A stretch of 64,000 nucleotides of DNA from Candidatus Poribacteria bacterium (GTDB taxonomy: Bacteria > Poribacteria > WGA-4E > JAJDTR01). This document shows, piece by piece, positions 27,518-36,495 of this stretch. Numbering within the stretch: position 1 is the first letter of the stretch; every line of letters begins with the position of its first letter. The stretch lies in the NCBI GenBank assembly GCA_022827055.1, contig JAJDTR010000062.1:1-64000 (forward strand). The letters are read 5' to 3'. The notes beneath the pieces were generated by a model that was not told where the DNA came from, did no database searches, and saw only the letters and a program-made list of their open reading frames with translations. Position numbers and translations under genes: made by a program.

Positions 27518-27737
27518 TTCTGAACGAAGGTTATCGTGTCCAGGTCACGTTTTATAAACCTATGTAGGTGGGTAGTATACCTTACCTACGGACTTGTTGG
27601 AGGATGGTCGCGACCTGGAGAAGATCTCTATCGCACTCACTATTCGTTCGTTTGATCTCCTACAAGGGGGGATTGGCATCAGATCTCCGTTGGGTAGGAC
27701 ACCGGGAGTCCCTATGGTTGGCGCCGCTTAACCCGAC

Positions 27738-28103
27738 CTACGGGCTAACGTCCCTGACTTTGGAAAATGCCATAACGCCTCCGACTAACGTCCCCGCCAG
27801 AAGACCCAAGGCGACTGGGAGCGGGTTCACGGTCGGAACAGCGGAGTCAAATACAAGAATGAACAAAAATCCCGCGGCTAGGCCCAGGATAAACCGCAGC
27901 CGCGCCGGCTTGTGTTTGATCGCCCATATCAATCCGGCGAATATGCCATAGAGCGCGCCACTGACAGCGGCAACCGGCATTTCACCAAGGTCCGCACTTT
28001 CCCCCGACATAACGATATCATGGACGCGATCCATAAGCCTGAGGACCACCCCCAAAACCGTGCACGTGATGATTCTGAGAATTACCGGACTCAGATTACT
28101 CAT
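27738..28103 (-). CDS. Multi-TM hypothetical protein
   Basis: 121 residues from MSNLSPVILRIITC; GGAGG lies 9 bases upstream. Four hydrophobic segments are visible (IITCTVLGVVLRLMD, VAAVSGALYGIFAGLIWAI, FILGLAAGFLFILVF, VALGLLAGTLVGGVMAF). It is the last gene of the first minus-strand membrane cluster. No family recognised. Confidence 0.6.
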   Translation of the reverse strand: MSNLSPVILRIITCTVLGVVLRLMDRVHDIVMSGESADLGEMPVAAVSGALYGIFAGLIWAIKHKPARLRFILGLAAGFLFILVFDSAVPTVNPLPVALGLLAGTLVGGVMAFSKVRDVSP

Positions 28104-28302
28104 GCCAAACTTCCTCCGCGCCCCCCACATCCGCACCTAAATTCTCGCGCCTCAATTTGACGCGATCAACACGCCGAGAGCCGGGTTATTCACAATAATT
28201 TTCCCTCTTATACAAGCATTCGAGAAATAAACCCATCGCATTACACTTCCTACTTTCACACGCATTGGCAGTTGAGAAAAGACAGATTCGCAGGTTTCCG
28301 GT

Positions 28303-28608
28303 TTACTTCTGAGGATTCGACGGGGCGTTGCGGCGGAACACAAACCGGAGGAGACGTTTGAAACCTTCGTGAAACAGGTCATCCCACCAGCTGCGATCTG
28401 CGCTGTACACAATCATCACAACGACCCCGATACCAAGCACCAAGCTCTCGAAATGCATAGCCACCAACCCAAAATAGAATACAAATGATAAATCCGACGC
28501 TCGCCTAAACACGGTCGATATGCGTTTCCCGTGTGTCCCCTTTTCGCCGAATACACTAATACCAATGCAGGCAACTGCGATACACATGAGTATGAGTGGT
28601 TTAGACAT
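28303..28608 (-). CDS. Two-TM hypothetical protein
   Basis: 101 residues from MSKPLILMCIAVACIG with GGAG 8 bases upstream. Two or three membrane segments are followed by a basic C-terminus (WWDDLFHEGFKRLLRFVFRR). A decayed paralogue lies at 36082-36345, sharing RxISxVFRRASxLSFVF and the C-terminal NAPSNPQ. Confidence 0.65.
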   Translation of the reverse strand: MSKPLILMCIAVACIGISVFGEKGTHGKRISTVFRRASDLSFVFYFGLVAMHFESLVLGIGVVVMIVYSADRSWWDDLFHEGFKRLLRFVFRRNAPSNPQK

Positions 28609-28999
28609 TTTATTCACTCCACCTTTAATGGTTCTCTCGGTAAGTAAATATGATTAAGTGTTGGGTGCCGGTAGTTCACATTGTCTGAACTGTGATTTAT
28701 TGGATCTCTATGGGATCTCTATCGCAGTCGCTATCCGCTCCCTTGATCACTCGCTATTCACTCGCTTAATGGATTTTTGTGATTACCTTGATTGCATGTG
28801 GCAAGTTGCCGGTGATGAGCCGGCTAGATCGTTATCTTGAGGTCAATAGGATTCAGGGAAGAAACCAAGTTTTCAAGAAAACACTTGGTTTCGAGTATGT
28901 GTTAAATTCTTAGCGAATAGGCCATTTAATAAGCCATAATCGAAGTCAAGGGCATAGTAGTTATCGCAAGTATCAAGATTGAGGAAACCACAAATCGTC
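28609..28999. repeat. Diverged copy of the array spacer repeat
   Basis: Bases 28675-28880 are related to the array spacer (TTGTCTGAACTGTGATTTAT, ATTACCTTGATTG, GTTGCCGGTGATGAGCCGGC), interrupted by CTATCG...CTTGATC units at 28705-28770. This is the only long copy outside the array. No gene seen. Confidence 0.6.
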
Positions 29000-29680
29000 T
29001 CATGGCAACACCCCTTCCTTCCTTAACGCATCTTTGAGATGAACAGGGAAATAATCCTGAGTTATAGCACGATAATCTTCGGCAGTCATGGTGGGATCTT
29101 CTTTCATAAACTGAACCATCAATCTGGCTTCTTCTAGAGTGAGCGATTTCATAGACTCTCGCATCTGTCGATCAATGAATTCGCCAAGTCTATCAACCAT
29201 CTCGATAAACTCTTCCGACACAATGTTAACTTTCGGATTGAAGGGAAGTACACTTGTCATCAATTCCATTTGCGATTGAGTCATGCCATTGGACTCCATT
29301 AACTCGCCAAGAGTCATTGAAAACTCAGGCTCATCCGTGTCGGCAGGCAAGTCTTCCATCTCGCCAATCTCATCTTGTTGTGATTCGACGACAGGATTGT
29401 TGTTGACGGATTCCTTCGCCATTTGCGTTGCAACCTCATCGACGAAGCGTTCGGTAGGCTTATGTTCCTTTGCATCAACAAGGAACCCCTTATCCGAGTG
29501 TAGGGACGTTCCGAGCGGAGCAGAACGGCCGGCATTGACTTCGGCATCGCCAGTCCGTACCGGCATCGCATAGGTTTTCACCGGTTCATCAACCTTGTTG
29601 TTCGATTGATAAAGTATCAAACCTGAAATCGCAATCAGCATGACGCCCAATGTAGTTGCAGCGTACAATTTGGTTTTCAT
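29000..29680 (-). CDS. Membrane-anchored hypothetical protein
   Basis: 226 residues. One N-terminal membrane segment (TTLGVMLIAISGLILYQ) is followed by a low-complexity acidic linker (ESQQDEIGEMEDLPADTDEPE) and a helical C-terminal domain (LTLEEARLMVQFMKEDPTMTAEDYRAITQDYF). The start codon is followed upstream by the sequence CTTAAATCTCGTCATTTGCT, a relic of which also occurs at 45203, next to the PhyH gene. No family recognised. Confidence 0.6.
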   Translation of the reverse strand: MKTKLYAATTLGVMLIAISGLILYQSNNKVDEPVKTYAMPVRTGDAEVNAGRSAPLGTSLHSDKGFLVDAKEHKPTERFVDEVATQMAKESVNNNPVVESQQDEIGEMEDLPADTDEPEFSMTLGELMESNGMTQSQMELMTSVLPFNPKVNIVSEEFIEMVDRLGEFIDRQMRESMKSLTLEEARLMVQFMKEDPTMTAEDYRAITQDYFPVHLKDALRKEGVLP

Positions 29681-29730
29681 GACTTAAATCTCGTCATTTG
29701 CTGTCTAAAGGTTGGGGTTAAGTTCAATCC

Positions 29731-30339
29731 CTATTCGTCGGCGGGGACAGATAGGGACTCCAGCAATTGATTTACATAATCGTCAATGCCGCCGTGCGGA
29801 TCTACGACACGCCTGACCGAATTGTAGGTGGCAAACGCCTCTTCAATCTGGGTGAGAACGGTTTCGGCGTCCTCGCCGAACGCCTCGTCAACGTCCGCAC
29901 GCACCGAAGCCGGAAGGGAGTTCTCGATAGTGAACGGTTCCGGGCCTTTTTCGTGGGTTTCTAGAGCGGCTATGAAAACTTCGTTTACAGCTATCCTTTT
30001 ATTGAGGTATGCGCTTCGGCGCTGTAAAGCGGCACGGCGAACTTGTTCTACGGCAGGCGAATCACCGAGTTTTTTGACGCTTTCGGAAATCCGTTTCATC
30101 GCCCGGTAACTGTCATCCTGAGTCCATTCGTCCGGGTCGGTAGGCAATCCATCCTTTTCAGCAGCCAGACGTGTAAAGTCGGGGTCTTGTAAAATCTCGT
30201 CCACGGAATTGCCCGCCTCAATGAGCCTTTTGATAGCCAGGTCCATTTCGCTGTGTCGAATCGCGTTCGTCCAAAAAACAGAGATTCCTACGAGCAGCAC
30301 GACGATGAAAATAAAAATCGGACCTTCTATCCTGCGCAT
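29731..30339 (-). CDS. Paralogous single-TM protein, family M200 copy 1
   Basis: 202 residues from MRRIEGPIFIFIVVLLVG; the start has GGGGGG upstream. One membrane segment (residues 5-23), then motif 1 LIEAGNSVDEILQDPDFTRL, a variable helical part, and motif 2 EPFTIENSLPASVRADVDEA followed by FGEDAETVLTQIEEAF and GGIDDYVNQLLES. Three paralogues lie in this window (31763, 39641, 41816); M200 is my own label. Role unknown. The soluble part is probably outside the cytoplasm, with the positive residues before the TM inside. Confidence 0.7.
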   Translation of the reverse strand: MRRIEGPIFIFIVVLLVGISVFWTNAIRHSEMDLAIKRLIEAGNSVDEILQDPDFTRLAAEKDGLPTDPDEWTQDDSYRAMKRISESVKKLGDSPAVEQVRRAALQRRSAYLNKRIAVNEVFIAALETHEKGPEPFTIENSLPASVRADVDEAFGEDAETVLTQIEEAFATYNSVRRVVDPHGGIDDYVNQLLESLSVPADE

Positions 30340-30390
30340 GGTTCTCAACCCCCCTTTTATAGGAGTTTAGTTTTACGGCTGGGGTTGCTC

Positions 30391-30759
30391 TCAGGTTTTC
30401 CGTATTACCTCTACGAAGAAGAAAATGGCGGCGGCGGCGAAGAAAAAGGTCGCTCCTGTAATCAGTGGAAGAAAACTACCGGTTATCCCGGCGAGCATTA
30501 AACTTCCGCTTATCACTACAACAAAACATGCCAGTAGGAAGTAGTGCAAAACCATCATGAAACCCTTCAGCGGTTTCCTATCGCTTGGCTGTTTTCGCTT
30601 CTCGATCAAACAATTGGACGCATAAATTACGGCAACCAAAAAACCCATGGGAGCGGAAAATGTTACGAATGCATTGTCGACTTCAACCGTAAGCGCAGCA
30701 AAGAACAATCCGAGCACCACGATGCCGCATACAGCAACAAGAATGTGCAAGAATGACAT
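30391..30759 (-). CDS. Small multi-TM protein, family cTM copy 1
   Basis: 122 residues with four membrane segments. The core motif FVTFSAPMGFLVAVIYASNC, EKRKQPSDRKPLKGFMMVLHYFLL is shared with 38781, 39160, 40290 and 40792 (cTM is my own label). It lies just upstream of an M200 gene on the same strand; a comparable cTM/M200 mix recurs in the second cluster. No known family recognised. Confidence 0.65.
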   Translation of the reverse strand: MSFLHILVAVCGIVVLGLFFAALTVEVDNAFVTFSAPMGFLVAVIYASNCLIEKRKQPSDRKPLKGFMMVLHYFLLACFVVVISGSLMLAGITGSFLPLITGATFFFAAAAIFFFVEVIRKT

Positions 30760-30917
30760 AGTATTGTTCTCCAGTGAAACATTGACCGTTTAAGGCACCA
30801 TGTCATACCGCGGGGGCCTGAACCATGCTATGGCGGGGGTGCAGTAGGGAACCCCCCCGGCTTCAACCCGATGCGTTTTTGCATACCCCTATTTGTCAGC
30901 GGAGGCGGATCGGATTA

Positions 30918-31268
30918 TCAGAATTCCGGCTGTGGTTCGTCTGCATCCTTTTCCTTCGCCTTTTCGGCCTCGTATTCGGCTATGCTCGCTTTCATCTCTT
31001 CAATAGACTGCCGCCATTCGGGATCGGAAATCCCTCGCTCTTCATCGGAGGCGGCGATTTCTTCGTAGAGCTCTATCGTTTTCGGCAAATCTTTTGTATA
31101 ATAATCCTCTATCATTTTATCGATGTAAGCGTCTTTCTCCTCGGTTGTCATCATGTGCAATCGCGGCTGGCCGTAATACCGAGACATAAGGAGATAGGTT
31201 ATCAAGGATGCCGATAAAGCGCTAAGGATCAAAAGGCTAATACACTTCCAGCTGGCAAGGTTTATCAT
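30918..31268 (-). CDS. Single-TM protein, tandem pair member 1
   Basis: 116 residues. One membrane segment (ISLLILSALSASLITYLLM) is identical in most positions to the neighbour at 31355. The soluble part shares DYYTKDLPxTxxLYEEI and DEERG. Both genes have the same leader CCCGGAGAGATTC before the ATG. The rest is rich in E and K, helical. No family recognised. Confidence 0.65.
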   Translation of the reverse strand: MINLASWKCISLLILSALSASLITYLLMSRYYGQPRLHMMTTEEKDAYIDKMIEDYYTKDLPKTIELYEEIAASDEERGISDPEWRQSIEEMKASIAEYEAEKAKEKDADEPQPEF

Positions 31269-31354
31269 GAATCTCTCCGGGAAAGAATCGCACCGGGCAT
31301 CAACCCGACGCGTTTTGGCATATTTCTATACGTCAGCAGGGGCGGATTGGACTC

Positions 31355-31705
31355 TCAGAATTTCCGCTGTATGTCATCTGCATCCTTTTTCCTTGGATGT
31401 TCGGCGTTGTATGTGGCTATGTCCTCTTGCATCCTTACAATAGATTCGAGCAAATAGGGACTGGAAGTTCCCCGCTCTTCATCGTCGGCGACAATTTCCT
31501 CGTAGAGCGCTAATGTTTCCGGCAAATCCTTTGTATAATAATCCTCTTGCTGTTTTTCAAGGTAGGCATATTGCTCCTCGACCGTCAATTCGTGAAATCC
31601 TGGCTCGGCGTAATACCGAGCCAGAATGAGATAGGTTATTAAGGATGCCGATAAAGCGCTAAGGATCAAAAGGCTAATATACTGCCATCGGGCGACGTTC
31701 ATCAT
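31355..31705 (-). CDS. Single-TM protein, tandem pair member 2
   Basis: 116 residues, 437 bases from its paralogue, in the same orientation. The membrane segment and the leader are conserved, but the cytoplasmic-side start (MMNVARWQY) and the C-terminal third differ. The spacers on both sides repeat GGGCATCAACCCG and GCGTTTT, evidence of tandem duplication. Confidence 0.65.
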   Translation of the reverse strand: MMNVARWQYISLLILSALSASLITYLILARYYAEPGFHELTVEEQYAYLEKQQEDYYTKDLPETLALYEEIVADDEERGTSSPYLLESIVRMQEDIATYNAEHPRKKDADDIQRKF

Positions 31706-31762
31706 GAATCTCTCCGGGAAAGAAACGCTCCGGGCATCAACCCGGTGCGTTTTTGCACATTC

Positions 31763-32371
31763 CTATTCGTCAACAGTGCCAGATTGGGACTCTACCAAGC
31801 GGTTTACATAAGCTTTAAGGCCGCCGTCCGACTCGAATACACGCATGGAAATATCATGGGTGGCAAACGCCTCTTCAATCTGCAAAAGCACGGGATCGGC
31901 GTCCTCGCCGAACCCCTTTTCAACCTTCGTTCGTACGGCTGCGGGAAGCGAGTTCTTGATAGTGAACGGTTCCGCGCCTTCCCGGTGGGCTTCTTGAGCG
32001 GCTAAGATAACTTTCTGTACAGCTATCTTTTTCTTGAGGTACGCGCTTCGGCGCTGTGAAGCGTCCTGGCGAACCTGTTCTACGGCAGGTGAACCACCGA
32101 GTTTTTCGGCGCTTTCGGAAATCCGTTTCATCGCCCGGTAACTGTCATCCTGAGTCCATTCGTCCGGGTTGGTAGGCAACCCATCCTTTTCAGTAGCCAG
32201 ACGTGTAAAGTCGGGGTCTTGTAAAATCTCGTCCACGGAATGGCCCGCCTCAATGAGCCTTTTGAGAGCCAGGTCGAATTCGCTGTGTCGATTGGAGATC
32301 ATCTTAAAAACAACAATACCCGCAAGCAAAACGACGAGGAAGATTAATACCGCATCTTTTATCTTGCGCAT
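31763..32371 (-). CDS. Paralogous single-TM protein, family M200 copy 2
   Basis: 202 residues from MRKIKDAVLIFLVVLL, with AAGGAG upstream. Its motif 1 (LIEAGHSVDEILQDPDFTRL) and the stretch DEWTQDDSYRAMKRISES are nearly identical to copy 1 at 29731. Motif 2 is EPFTIKNSLPAAVRTKVEKG. It is probably the first gene of the first membrane cluster. Confidence 0.7.
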   Translation of the reverse strand: MRKIKDAVLIFLVVLLAGIVVFKMISNRHSEFDLALKRLIEAGHSVDEILQDPDFTRLATEKDGLPTNPDEWTQDDSYRAMKRISESAEKLGGSPAVEQVRQDASQRRSAYLKKKIAVQKVILAAQEAHREGAEPFTIKNSLPAAVRTKVEKGFGEDADPVLLQIEEAFATHDISMRVFESDGGLKAYVNRLVESQSGTVDE

Positions 32372-33209
32372 GATTCTTGATGAGCTCCTTTCGTGCGATT
32401 TTGTGATTCGGTTAGCGCGGTTTTCCCGATTTCGGCAGAATGTGTAACCGCAGCAACCAACGGTTCAGGCAACTATTCCAAGTGAGGCTTTAAGCGATAC
32501 GGATAGTATAGCGCACTTTGCGGGGATTCGCAATACTTGCCTTTCGGGGATACAGGGGAAACGCATCTAATTGCAGAAGAGGTCTCATGGTGGCAGAACA
32601 TACGATTACTGTTGGGTTTCACTCGAATTTTGGCGCGTTCAAGCGAGATAGACACTCGAAAACTGTTACGAGATTAGCGATTACTAACGAATTTCCGTTC
32701 AACCCAACCTACGAGTGCCAAAATAGTGTCACAAACTTAGCCCGATTTTCTATTTTGTGATGCAGAAAATTTAGATGCGTTTCCCCTGTTCGGGGGAAAT
32801 GGCATGGAATTCAGGGGCTGCAAGGTCGGGCTGCGTGGTGTGACCGGTCCGGGAGAATGCGGCGGCTGTAGTTGGACAGAGCGGCAGAAATCTTTCGCGC
32901 GCCCCGGCAAAACTACACCTATGGCGCTCCTCCGGAGCGCATAAACCGGACACAACTTCTTTCTCTAGACATGCCGTGGGATTTACTATCGCGCGAAGAT
33001 CTCTGTGGGATTTCTATCACGGTGTGAATCGATTGAAGGAATTTTCTATCGCACCACACAAATACGGAATGATATGATGAGAAGTGGATCGAAATCGCGC
33101 TGGAGACTCTATCGGGATTCACTATCGTACTCAACCTCCATTCGCTTGATCCGTAAAGGAGACGGCGGAATGTGTCCGCGAAAACAGGTTCGGGAGAGGA
33201 AGCATTCAC
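32372..33209. repeat. Spacer with TIR element, palindrome and repeats
   Basis: It contains the terminal-inverted-repeat element at 32553-32788, a GGCGCTCCTCCGGAGCGC palindrome (32923-32940), and CTATCG...CTTGATC fragments at 32985-33155. No gene supported. Confidence 0.6.
32553..32788. mobile_element. MITE-like element, 236 bp, 18-bp perfect terminal repeats
   Basis: CAGGGGAAACGCATCTAA (32553-32570) and its exact reverse complement (32771-32788) bound the element. Inside lies a full TGTTGGGTTTCAC...CCGTTCAACCCAACCTACG unit (32610-32714), the same unit that occurs at 34987-35211 and four times near 61-63 kb. No coding capacity and no clear target duplication. Confidence 0.65.
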
Positions 33210-34916
33210 ATGAAAACTGTTCTTATTTCACTGATTCTTTTCAGCATTCATTCCGTCAACACCGTTGCTCAAGATACTTCTCGATTGGGGTTGCCCGAGG
33301 GCGCCAAGGCGCGACTCAGCATCGGCGAAGGTAGAATCTTTGATGTTGAGTATTCTCCTGGCGGCACACGTTTGGCGGCGGCGAGCAGCAGCGGCGTTTG
33401 GCTCTTTGATTTGGACACCGGTGCCGTGGTCCCCCTAAAGAGAAATGAAAATTCGTCAAGCGCATCTGATGTAGCCTTTAGCCCGGATGGCCGCACGATT
33501 GCCGCTGCCGCCGATAAGATTATTAGTCTATGGGATGCGGAGACGCGTGAAGAGAAGCGCGAGCTGTCTCCGAAATTTTATACGGCGAGCCGCGTAGCCT
33601 TCAGTCCGGACGGCCGCACGATTGCCGGCGGTGGTGACGAAATTGTCCATCTTTGGGATGCGGCGACCGGCACGCGAAAACGCACCATGCGGAGCGAGCG
33701 CCTTGCTACGGTCATAAGCATCTCCGTTAGCCCTGATGGTCGGACACTTGCCAGTGGACACCGGTCGACTACGGTGTCGCACACCGTTTCGAACGGTACA
33801 ATCCACCTGTGGGATGCGGCGACGGGTGAACTCAAAGATGTACTGGGCGGGGAGTTAGGTTTGCCTAAGGGGCTGGCTTTCAGCCCCGACGGTCGGACAC
33901 TTGCCACCGGTCATCTTGATGGCGCGCCAGGGATCGGGACGTGGGGATGGGTCACGCTGCGGGACGCGAAGACGCTGGAATCCAAACACCTACTGGGCGT
34001 ACGTCCGAGTGGTCTGGGGAATTTCGATGGTGTCCAGAGCGTCGCGTTCAGCCCCGGTGGGAGCATGCTTGCCGTTGGGCGGTCGGCCGACACTTACGGT
34101 CCAGGCGATCCCGGTACGGTGCGGCTTTGGGATGCAGCGACCGGGGCGCTCCTCCGCGCGCTTGAAGGGCATACAGGGGATATCCATAGCGTTACGTTCA
34201 GTCCGGATGGAAGCACGCTTGCAGGTGGGAGCAGCGACGGCACGGTGACACTGTGGGAAATCAACCCTGAAGTTGATGCCCGGGAAGACGGTGTACTCTC
34301 ACAAGTGACACCCGACGTGAACGAGGACGGGGGTGTGGACATTAGAGACCTATTGTTGGTTGTGGGGCGTTTGGGCAAATCCGCGGAAAACCGCTCGGAC
34401 GTGAACGGGGATGGGACCGTGAACACTCTGGATCTGGTGCTTGTAGCGGGGATGGCGAACGATTCAACGGTTGCACTCCCCATATTTTCCAACGGTGCTA
34501 TGATGCTTCGGACAACCCGAGTCAGAGAGTGGCTGGCGGAAGCGCGGCGGTTAGATTTGGCGGACCCGGCGATTCCGAGGGGTATCGAGTATCTGGAGCG
34601 TCTATTGGAGGCGTTGACGCCGGAACGGACGGCGTTGCTGCCGAACTACCCGAACCCGTTTAATCCGGAGACATGGATACCCTACCGGCTGGCAGCCGAT
34701 TCCGAAGTCGACATCTCGATTTATGACGGAAGAGGGATCTTGGTGCGGCAGTTGGATATCGGGCGTCAATCGGCGGGGCATTACATCGACAGAGGACGTG
34801 CGGCATACTGGGATGGTAGGAACGAACATGCCGAAACGGTGGCGAGCGGCGTATACTTCTACCAGCTCAGTGCGGCGGATTTTTCGCAGATGCGACGGAT
34901 GGTGGTTGTCAAGTAG
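33210..34916 (+). CDS. Secreted WD40 protein with dockerin-like repeats and C-terminal FlgD/sorting-type domain
   Basis: 568 residues. Signal peptide 1-20 (MKTVLISLILFSIHSVNTVA). WD40-type propeller at about 40-352, with repeats FSPDGRTIA...LWDA. Two dockerin-like calcium-binding repeats at 368-413 (DVNEDGGVDIRDLLLV, DVNGDGTVNTLDLVLV). A C-terminal domain at 477-568 opens with LLPNYPNPFNPETWIPY and ends SGVYFYQLSAADFSQMRRMV; this FlgD-like fold resembles C-terminal sorting domains of secreted proteins. The order propeller, dockerin, tail is typical of poribacterial secreted proteins, to my knowledge. GGGAGAGGAAG precedes the start. Confidence 0.88.
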   Translation: MKTVLISLILFSIHSVNTVAQDTSRLGLPEGAKARLSIGEGRIFDVEYSPGGTRLAAASSSGVWLFDLDTGAVVPLKRNENSSSASDVAFSPDGRTIAAAADKIISLWDAETREEKRELSPKFYTASRVAFSPDGRTIAGGGDEIVHLWDAATGTRKRTMRSERLATVISISVSPDGRTLASGHRSTTVSHTVSNGTIHLWDAATGELKDVLGGELGLPKGLAFSPDGRTLATGHLDGAPGIGTWGWVTLRDAKTLESKHLLGVRPSGLGNFDGVQSVAFSPGGSMLAVGRSADTYGPGDPGTVRLWDAATGALLRALEGHTGDIHSVTFSPDGSTLAGGSSDGTVTLWEINPEVDAREDGVLSQVTPDVNEDGGVDIRDLLLVVGRLGKSAENRSDVNGDGTVNTLDLVLVAGMANDSTVALPIFSNGAMMLRTTRVREWLAEARRLDLADPAIPRGIEYLERLLEALTPERTALLPNYPNPFNPETWIPYRLAADSEVDISIYDGRGILVRQLDIGRQSAGHYIDRGRAAYWDGRNEHAETVASGVYFYQLSAADFSQMRRMVVVK

Positions 34917-34986
34917 CGCGGGAGCGGTTGCCAAGCCTAGCGAGATGCGCATATAGTGGATTCGGCGATTGTCGATGAAAAGTCAT

Positions 34987-35211
34987 GTAGGTTGGGTTGA
35001 ACGGTCACTCACGAATACGTGTCAACGCAAAAGAGAACCCTACTTACGATAACGCCGTCGCGCGGGAAGAAAGCGTGAAACCCAACACCCATGTTTCCTG
35101 AACTGTGTCTTTGTTGGGTTTCACTATGCTTTGTGAGATTTTAGCGTGATCGAGCATCGGAGCTAGATGGAAATCCCGGCGTTTTCTGGTTGGCCGTTCA
35201 ACCCAACCTAC
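34987..35211. repeat. Head-to-head pair of TGTTGGGTTT...AACCCAACCTAC units
   Basis: The outer ends GTAGGTTGGGTTGAACGG (34987-35004) and CCGTTCAACCCAACCTAC (35194-35211) are a perfect 18-base inverted repeat. Inner GTGAAACCCAACA and TGTTGGGTTTCAC face each other. Each half is one copy of the unit seen singly at 32610 and 61054. The remaining spacer 34917-35254 shows nothing else. Confidence 0.7.
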
Positions 35212-35254
35212 GGACTGGGCGGCGTGTTCCCGGCATGGTTGCCCATTTTAATGT

Positions 35255-35656
35255 CTAGTCAAGTATTTCAAACCGCAATGGTTCCGAGAAACCGGACGGT
35301 GGATTAGGATACCTATCTATACGTTTTCCCATCAACGTTTGGGGTTTATTTTTCTCGGCATGTATTAGCATATCTTCAAACTCTTTAAATCTAACTATGT
35401 GGCGACTTGCTAGGGCAAACTGAACACAATAATCTGGGTGATAATCATCATAATAAAAGGCAACGATAAACTGATGCTTTATCGCATCTTTATAGCCAAG
35501 TCGTTGTTTTATGGCCGTTTGAAACACGCCGTACGTGTCTTCATGGTTGTTATCTTCCCAATCTTTATAGCAATATTCAAATGTATCAAATAATACCTTC
35601 AACTCTTGGGTTGTCATAGCCAATTCGCTAGCCAATCGAATCGTGTGATTGCTCAT
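35255..35656 (-). CDS. Hypothetical soluble protein
   Basis: 133 residues, no signal peptide or membrane segment. Start supported by AGAGGAT upstream. Aromatic and acidic composition (FYYDDYHPDYCVQFALASRH), C-terminal proline-rich stretch DRYPNPPSGFSEPLRFEILD. Distinctly AT-rich compared with its neighbours, suggesting transfer. No family recognised; transcribed alone. Confidence 0.6.
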   Translation of the reverse strand: MSNHTIRLASELAMTTQELKVLFDTFEYCYKDWEDNNHEDTYGVFQTAIKQRLGYKDAIKHQFIVAFYYDDYHPDYCVQFALASRHIVRFKEFEDMLIHAEKNKPQTLMGKRIDRYPNPPSGFSEPLRFEILD

Positions 35657-36081
35657 TTTGATCCTCTTTTTAATACCTTCGTTCTCAAAGCGAATTTCAA
35701 GTATTGTTACGATGCCATTTGATGCAATTAGATTCCAGATAGTCTATACGTATAATGATCGTATTGTCAAATGTATTTTTGATTTCTACTAAGCGGTAGG
35801 AATGGGAAGTATGAAACTTTTGAACTGAAATTCAGCAGGAAGGGAAATTGAAGTGATATAATTATGGCGTAAGTTGCCAAGAGAGGGTCTTGAGGTCAGG
35901 ATCAATTCTCGTGTTGCCCCTGTCGCAATACCTCCTAGCAACTTATGCCATTTCAATTATACGCTTGGTGGTGCACAAATACAAGTGTTATATTTGCTTG
36001 CGCACTTGCTAAACAAACTTGAAAAAATGGATGAAATTAAATCACTGATAGAAAGCTACTAACTACTAGCCGCCTTCCGAA
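35657..36081. repeat. AT-rich spacer with an about 115-bp inverted-repeat element
   Basis: ATATAATT, ATGGCGTAAGTTGC (35852-35874) and the reverse complement of TATAATTGAAATGGCATAAG (35939-35961) form imperfect terminal repeats. The right-hand side reads as promoter-like TATAAT plus TAGGAGG on the minus strand. No convincing gene inside. Elsewhere in this stretch I see nothing. Confidence 0.5.
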
Positions 36082-36345
36082 TTACCTCTGAGGGTTTGAC
36101 GGGGCATTGCGCCAGAACACATAGCGGACGAAACGCCTGAAGCCTCTGCGGAACAGATCATCCTACTCGCTGCAAGCGGCATAATATACAATTAGCGCGA
36201 CGCCCACCATTCCAAAAAGGAATACAAAAGATAACTCCGACGCTCGCCTAAACACGGAAGATATTGATTTCCCGCGGGTACCGTATTCACCGAGAACGCT
36301 TGTTGAAAGGCCGGCAATTCCAATAAAATTAACGCACCTAGTCAT
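36082..36345 (-). pseudogene. Decayed paralogue of the two-TM protein at 28303
   Basis: 60 residues (MTRCVNFIGIAGLSTSVLGE ... VYYAACSE) end at TAG, yet the same frame continues as DDLFRRGFRRFVRYVFWRNA and PSNPQR to a TAA at 36082. Both parts match the intact gene, where the codon is TGG, so one nonsense change (W to stop) broke it. A stretch of about 10 residues is also missing before the stop. Confidence 0.75.
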
Positions 36346-36495
36346 CTCCGACTTCTCAATGGGGTGTTCCCTACAACTAGCTAGCTATTGTCTATTAGGT
36401 GCATGGGAATATATTTGAATGTAAAGTGAAAGATGCAGAATGAGGGCGGGAATGTTACTTGAAAATGTGACTACGACATCTCAAAATTACAATGG

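Larger units (their letters stand above)
26425..27667. repeat. Direct duplication with 739-bp offset
   Basis: Bases 26425-26928 and 27164-27667 are two copies of the same segment, covering one small membrane-protein gene and its 3' flank (TTCTGAACGAAGGTTATCGT, GTAGGTGGGTAGTATACC, and a CTATCG...TTGATC unit). The stretch between the copies holds AACCCAACCTACGGAC at about 27041. Confidence 0.75.

Noticed and set aside
28152-28412. 86-residue minus-strand frame overlapping the two-TM gene at 28303
   Set aside because: It is in another frame of a gene supported by a ribosome site and a paralogue.
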